Shown here: in pieces, positions 59,658 to 64,000 of the stretch
Layout of the letters: every line of letters begins with the position of its first letter
Position numbering within the stretch: position 1 is the stretch's first letter
Source of the DNA: Erythrobacter donghaensis
GTDB lineage: Bacteria; Pseudomonadota; Alphaproteobacteria; Sphingomonadales; Sphingomonadaceae
Assembly: GCF_002155425.1 (NCBI RefSeq)
Contig: NZ_MUYG01000006.1
Location: forward strand, 248,001-312,000
DNA length: 64,000 nt
Direction of reading: 5' to 3'
Notes under the pieces: model-generated
The model's input: the letters and a program-made list of their open reading frames with translations, nothing else
Told to the model about the DNA's origin: nothing
The model's database searches: none
Translations under genes and position numbers: made by a program

Positions 59658-62354
59658 TCAGGGCAGCGCGCGCTTCCAGTCATAGAGCAGATCGAGCGCC
59701 TCGCGCGGGGTCAGCGCATCAAGATCGGCGTTGCGCAGCGCCTCGGCAAGCTGCTGCTCGGGCGAGGCGGGCGCAGGCTCGGCCGCCAGCGCGGCGAAGA
59801 GCGGCAGATCGCCTAGTCCTGCCGCAATCCCCCCGGTCGCCGCGCGGGTCGCCTCAAGCTTCTCGAGCACTGTTTTCGCACGCGCCACCACCGGTGCGGG
59901 CACCCCGGCCAGCCGCGCGACGGCGAGACCGTAGGAGCGATCCGCCGGACCATCGGCAAGCTCGTGCAGCAGCACCAGATCGCCCTGCCATTCGCGCGCG
60001 CGGACGTGGTGGAGGCTCAGCGCCTCACAGGTCTCGGCGAGGCGGGCAAGTTCATGATAATGCGTGGCAAACAGGCAGCGGCAGGCGATCTGCGAGTGCA
60101 CCGCTTCGGCCACCGCCCAGGCGAGCGCGAGGCCATCGTAAGTGGACGTGCCGCGCCCGACTTCATCAAGGATCACGAAGCTGCGGTTCGTGGCCTGCGC
60201 CAGAATCGCAGCGGTTTCGACCATCTCGACCATGAAGGTCGAGCGCCCCCGCGCCAGATTGTCCGCCGCGCCCACCCGGCTGAACAAGCGGTCGACGAGG
60301 CCGATCCGCGCTGCGCTGGCGGGAACGAAGCACCCGGCCTGCGCCAGCAGCACGATGAGCGCGTTCTGCCTGAGGAAGGTCGATTTGCCGCCCATGTTCG
60401 GCCCGCCGATCAGCCACAAGCGGTTGTCCTGCGCGAGGCTGCAGTCGTTGGCCACGAACCGCTCGCCGGTCTTCGCCAGCGCGGCTTCGACGACCGGATG
60501 GCGTCCGGCGGTGATGGCGAGGCCCGCATCCTCGGCAATGGCGGGGCGGCACCAGTCGCCCTCCGCCGCGCGCTCGGCATTGCCCGCGCCGACATCAAGC
60601 CGGGCGAGCGCGGCGGCGGTCGCGGCGATGGCTTCGCGGGCTTCGACCACGGCGGCGACCAACTCCTCGAAATGCGCTTCCTCCGCCGCTAGCGCATGGC
60701 CCCCGGCCTCGGCGATGCGGGCGGCTTCCTCGTGCAGTTTCAGCGAGTTGAACCGCACCGCGCCGGCCATGGTCTGGCGGTGGGTGAAGCCGCTTTCCGG
60801 GGCCATCAGCGCATCGGCATGGCGCGCCGGCACTTCGATGAAATAGCCCAACACGCCGTTGTGACGGATCTTGAGCGAGGCGATCCCCGTTTCCTCGCGG
60901 TAGCGCGCCTCCATCGCCGCAATCGCGCGGCGCGCATCGCCCGAGGTGGCGCGCAGCTCGTCAAGCGCCGCGTCATAGCCATCGGCGATAAAGCCGCCGC
61001 CGCTGCGTTCCGTGGGCGGCGAGGGCACCAGCGCGCGCGCCAGCCAGTCGGTCAGCGCGCCGTGGCCGGTGAGGCGAGCGATCACCTGATCGAGCAGCGC
61101 GGGCTTGTCTGGCGCGGCGGAGAGCCAGTGGTGGAGCCGCATCGCTTCGCTCAGACCATCGCGCAGCTGGCCGAGATCGCGCGGTGAGCCTCGGCCCGCC
61201 ACCACCCGGCCGAGAGCACGGCCCAGATCGGGAATGGCGCGCAGAATGTCACGCAATTGCGCGCGCTCGATCGGGCGATCGCGCCAGAACTGCACCAGCG
61301 CCAGCCGCGCCTCGATGGCAGCGGCGTCCAGCAAGGGCGCGGAGAGATCCTCGGCCAGCAGCCGCGATCCCGCGCCGGTCACGCAGCGGTCGACCGCACC
61401 GATCAGGCTCCCGGCCCGCCCGCCCTGCGCCGATTCCAGAATTTCGAGGCTGCCGCGCGTCGCTGCATCCATCGCCATGGTCCCGCCGCTCTCGCGCACC
61501 ACCGGGGGCAGCAGCAGCGGCAGGGTGCCGCGTCCGACATGGTCGAGATAGCTCACCAACCCGCCCGCCGCAGCCAGCATCGCGCGGGAAAACGCCCCGA
61601 AGGCATCGAGCGTCGCGACGCCATGCAGGGCCTTCAGCCGCTCGGCCCCTGCATCGCTGGCGAAGGTCGAGCGCGGGCGGTGGATGACCATGTCGCGAGT
61701 CCCCGCGAAGGCGGGGACCTCAGTGAATGTCTCGCCCTCCGGCCTGAGGTCCCCGCCTTCGCGGGGACTCGCTTCCGGTAGAATGATTTCGCTCGGAGAA
61801 ATCCGCGCCAGCGCCGCGCCCAATTGGTCCGCCGCGCATTCCTCCAGCACCATCGCACCGGTGGAGACATCGATCGCGGCGATTCCCACCGTGCCGCGCA
61901 ACTCCGCCAGCGCGACCAGCACATTGGCGCGGCGCGGTTCCAGCAGGGCTTCCTCGGTCAGCGTGCCCGCCGTCACCAGCCGCACGATCGCGCGCCCGAC
62001 CAGCGCTTTCGACGACGGCGTGCCTTCGCGCTTGGCGCGCGCCTTGGCCTCGTCGGGCGTTTCGACCTGTTCGGCGATCGCCACCCGGCAGCCCGCCTTG
62101 ATGAGGCGCGCAAGGTAGCTCTCCGCCGAATGCACGGGCACCCCGCACATCGGGATCGCCTGCCCGCCATGCTCGCCGCGCGTCGTCAGCGCGATGTCGA
62201 GGATCGCGGCGGCGCGTTTCGCATCCTCGAAGAACAGCTCGAAGAAATCGCCCATGCGGTAGAACAGCAGCGCATCGCCCGCCTCTTCCCGCAGCGCGAG
62301 ATATTGCGCCATCATCGGAGTGGGTTTGGGATCGTCGCGCGCGGCCATGCGCAT
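59658..62354 (-). CDS. mutS: DNA mismatch repair protein MutS, with an in-frame palindromic insertion
   Basis: An 898-residue mismatch-recognition ATPase. The N-terminal MGDFFELFFEDAKRAA carries the Phe-x-Glu mismatch wedge. The Walker A motif is GGPNMGGKSTFLRQNAL and the D/E box is FVILDEVGRGTSTYDGLALAWAV. C-terminal helix HxH follows (ATHYHELARLAE). In domain II, residues about 195-220 (SPREGGDLRPEG then VPAFAGTRD) are encoded by a duplicated palindrome and interrupt the ISPSEIILPEA...MVIHRPRS path. The frame is preserved, so the protein should be made. An ATG two codons further in (62348) is an alternative start. Confidence 0.95.
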   Translation of the reverse strand: MRMAARDDPKPTPMMAQYLALREEAGDALLFYRMGDFFELFFEDAKRAAAILDIALTTRGEHGGQAIPMCGVPVHSAESYLARLIKAGCRVAIAEQVETPDEAKARAKREGTPSSKALVGRAIVRLVTAGTLTEEALLEPRRANVLVALAELRGTVGIAAIDVSTGAMVLEECAADQLGAALARISPSEIILPEASPREGGDLRPEGETFTEVPAFAGTRDMVIHRPRSTFASDAGAERLKALHGVATLDAFGAFSRAMLAAAGGLVSYLDHVGRGTLPLLLPPVVRESGGTMAMDAATRGSLEILESAQGGRAGSLIGAVDRCVTGAGSRLLAEDLSAPLLDAAAIEARLALVQFWRDRPIERAQLRDILRAIPDLGRALGRVVAGRGSPRDLGQLRDGLSEAMRLHHWLSAAPDKPALLDQVIARLTGHGALTDWLARALVPSPPTERSGGGFIADGYDAALDELRATSGDARRAIAAMEARYREETGIASLKIRHNGVLGYFIEVPARHADALMAPESGFTHRQTMAGAVRFNSLKLHEEAARIAEAGGHALAAEEAHFEELVAAVVEAREAIAATAAALARLDVGAGNAERAAEGDWCRPAIAEDAGLAITAGRHPVVEAALAKTGERFVANDCSLAQDNRLWLIGGPNMGGKSTFLRQNALIVLLAQAGCFVPASAARIGLVDRLFSRVGAADNLARGRSTFMVEMVETAAILAQATNRSFVILDEVGRGTSTYDGLALAWAVAEAVHSQIACRCLFATHYHELARLAETCEALSLHHVRAREWQGDLVLLHELADGPADRSYGLAVARLAGVPAPVVARAKTVLEKLEATRAATGGIAAGLGDLPLFAALAAEPAPASPEQQLAEALRNADLDALTPREALDLLYDWKRALP
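61695..61772. repeat. Palindromic element inside mutS: two hairpin units as a perfect 29-bp inverted repeat
   Basis: Bases 61695-61723 and 61744-61772 are exact reverse complements over 29 bases, separated by 20 bases. Each arm has its own core GTCCCCGC-GAAG-GCGGGGAC hairpin. The whole element is 78 bp, exactly 26 codons, without a stop on the mutS strand. Its form matches the REP/BIME-like palindromes seen in many genomes and resembles the protein-coding palindromes of Rickettsia. It has no copy seen elsewhere in this window by eye. Confidence 0.85.
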
Positions 62355-62496
62355 CGCCTAGCGCCTCGCGGGGCGATTCGGAAATCTCGACTGTTGCAGC
62401 TTTCCCCCGACCCCTTGCGATTTCCGGCCTATCGCATCGCGCCACGCGGCGCTAAGCGCCAAGCGACGTTACGGATTGCAAGAGGGATCAGGCACC

Positions 62497-64000
62497 ATGG
62501 CCGACGAAAACGGCACGCAAAACAAGGGCGGCTTCACCGCGCGCGAGGCGCTGTTCTACCACGAGACGATCCGCCCCGGTAAGCTCGAGATCGTCGCCAC
62601 CAAGCCGATGACCTCGCAGCGAGACCTTAGCCTTGCCTATTCGCCGGGCGTCGCCGTGCCGGTCGAAGCCATCGCCGCCGATCCCTCGCTCGCCGCGCGC
62701 TACACCGCCAAGGCGAACCTCGTTGCAGTGATCTCCAACGGCACCGCGATCCTCGGGCTGGGCAACTTGGGCGCGCTCGCCTCCAAGCCGGTGATGGAAG
62801 GCAAGGCGGTGCTGTTCAAGCGCTTCGCCGACGTCGATTCGATCGATATCGAGCTCGACACCGAAGATCCCGAGGCCTTCATCAACGCCGTCGCGCTGAT
62901 GGAGCCGACCTTCGGCGGCATCAACCTTGAGGATATCAAGGCCCCCGAATGCTTCATCATCGAAGCCGCCTTGCGTGAGCGGATGAAGATCCCGGTGATG
63001 CATGACGACCAGCACGGCACCGCGATCATCACCGCCGCGGGCCTGCTCAACGCCTGCCACCTCACCGGGCGCGACATCCGCGACGTCAAGGTGGTGGTCA
63101 ACGGCGCGGGCGCGGCCGCGATTGCCTGCACCGCGCTGATCAAGGCGATGGGCGTGCGGCACGACAATGTCATCCTGTGCGACCGTTCCGGCCCGATCAC
63201 GCCGGGCCGCGAGGGGATGGACCAGTGGAAGAGCGCCCATGCGGTCGAAACCACCGCCACCAGTCTCGAAGAGGCGCTGGTGGGCGCGGACATCTTCCTC
63301 GGCCTGTCGGCGGCAGGCGCGCTGAAGCCCGACTGGGTCCGGCGCATGGCCGACAAGCCGATCATTTTCGCGATGGCCAACCCCGTGCCCGAAATCATGC
63401 CCGACGAAGCCAAGGCCGTGCGCCCCGATGCGATCATCGCCACCGGGCGCAGCGACTTCCCCAATCAGGTCAACAACGTGCTGGGCTTCCCCTTCATCTT
63501 CCGCGGCGCGCTCGACGTGCAGGCGACCACGATCAACGAAGAGATGAAGGTCGCCGCCGCCCAGGCCATCGCCGAATTGGCCCGCCAGCAGGTGCCCGAG
63601 GAAGTGGCAAGCGCCTATGGCAAGAACCACAAGTTCGGCACCGACTACATCATCCCCGCCCCCTTCGACCCGCGCCTGATCGAGGTGGTGTCCTCTGCGG
63701 TGGCCAAGGCGGCGATGGATTCCGGCGTGGCGCGGGCGCGGATCGAGGATTTCGAGGCCTACCGGATGCAGCTGCGCAGCCGCCTCAACCCCACCACCTC
63801 GGTGCTCAGCGGCGTCTATGAAGTCGCCAAGTCGAACCCCAAGCGCATGGTGTTCGCCGAGGCGGAAGAGGAAGTGGTGCTGCGCGCCGCGATCCAGTAC
63901 CGCGATTTCGGCTACGGCACGCCCATCCTCGTCGGACGCACCAAGGCCGTGCTCGACAAGCTGCACCAGCTTTCGGTCAGCGATCCCGGCAGCTTCGAGA
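62497..64000 (+). CDS. maeB: NADP-dependent malic enzyme (MaeB type; 3' end outside the window)
   Basis: The gene runs off the right edge; 501 residues are visible. The N-terminal AREALFYHETIRPGKLEIVATKP leads to the malic domain with LAYSPGVAVPVEAI and FGGINLEDIKAPECF. The metal site and substrate motif is MHDDQHGTAIITAAGLLNA. The NAD(P) domain has VVVNGAGAAAIACTALI. From about residue 440 the sequence enters the phosphotransacetylase-like C-terminal half (KRMVFAEAEEEVVLRAAI), which identifies the two-domain MaeB form of about 760 residues. ATG 62497 follows AGAGGG. It yields pyruvate, CO2 and NADPH from malate. Confidence 0.95.
   Translation, partial: MADENGTQNKGGFTAREALFYHETIRPGKLEIVATKPMTSQRDLSLAYSPGVAVPVEAIAADPSLAARYTAKANLVAVISNGTAILGLGNLGALASKPVMEGKAVLFKRFADVDSIDIELDTEDPEAFINAVALMEPTFGGINLEDIKAPECFIIEAALRERMKIPVMHDDQHGTAIITAAGLLNACHLTGRDIRDVKVVVNGAGAAAIACTALIKAMGVRHDNVILCDRSGPITPGREGMDQWKSAHAVETTATSLEEALVGADIFLGLSAAGALKPDWVRRMADKPIIFAMANPVPEIMPDEAKAVRPDAIIATGRSDFPNQVNNVLGFPFIFRGALDVQATTINEEMKVAAAQAIAELARQQVPEEVASAYGKNHKFGTDYIIPAPFDPRLIEVVSSAVAKAAMDSGVARARIEDFEAYRMQLRSRLNPTTSVLSGVYEVAKSNPKRMVFAEAEEEVVLRAAIQYRDFGYGTPILVGRTKAVLDKLHQLSVSDPGSFE

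Overview
This is a contiguous chromosomal stretch of a GC-rich alphaproteobacterium. The best fit is the order Sphingomonadales, family Erythrobacteraceae (Erythrobacter/Porphyrobacter type). The evidence is an ACP plus serine palmitoyltransferase pair for sphingolipids, a DivK-type regulator, an usg-family protein, a DksA with a single remaining cysteine, and a gene-transfer-agent (GTA) type head-tail cluster with alphaproteobacterial gene order. No rRNA, tRNA, CRISPR array, insertion sequence or integrase was seen. Gene identities come from reading translated sequence and family motifs; no database search was run.

Layout. 1-13.4 kb is housekeeping: kynA-kynU (tryptophan to anthranilate), a peptide-type ABC solute-binding lipoprotein, PilZ, DksA, a tightly overlapped five-gene minus-strand operon (DUF3572, HAD, RidA, glycerophosphodiesterase, FemAB/GNAT-like), divK, an orphan PycTM-like membrane protein, acp-spt, a beta-propeller lipoprotein and usg. 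13.5-28.1 kb is a GTA-like cluster: small and large terminase, portal, DUF6127, prohead protease, capsid, connectors, tail tube, chaperones, tape measure, a fused Dit protein, DUF2163, NlpC/P60 peptidase, tail hub and DUF2793. It is preceded by a promoter and a strong hairpin/T-tract and is interrupted by one reversed membrane-protein gene. 28.2-44.2 kb holds ompA, an MFS carrier, queC, hslO-argF-argD, a double cold-shock protein, a small operon ending in a sterol-desaturase-like hydroxylase and a GMC oxidoreductase, glnK-amt with a sigma-54 promoter, and two enzymes plus an AT-rich small gene. 44.2-64 kb holds prfC, an SDR, pheST, two tandem AraC-type regulators, rpmI-rplT, a lipoprotein/serine-protease pair, an HNH nuclease, gluQ, a HIG1-type protein, a cobalamin adenosyltransferase, 3-hydroxybutyryl-CoA dehydrogenase, mutS, and a malic enzyme gene that runs off the end.

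Most interesting points: (1) a perfect 29-bp inverted repeat of two hairpin units inserted in frame in mutS, adding about 26 residues; (2) the GTA Dit protein exists as a 773-residue fusion whose C-terminal Dit part begins at an internal Met preceded by a Shine-Dalgarno sequence, so one gene may make two proteins; (3) a terminator-like hairpin between the GTA promoter and its first gene; (4) nested 5'-leader stems that would hide the ribosome site of the lipoprotein-protease operon; (5) an orphan PycTM-like protein without a nearby cyclase.
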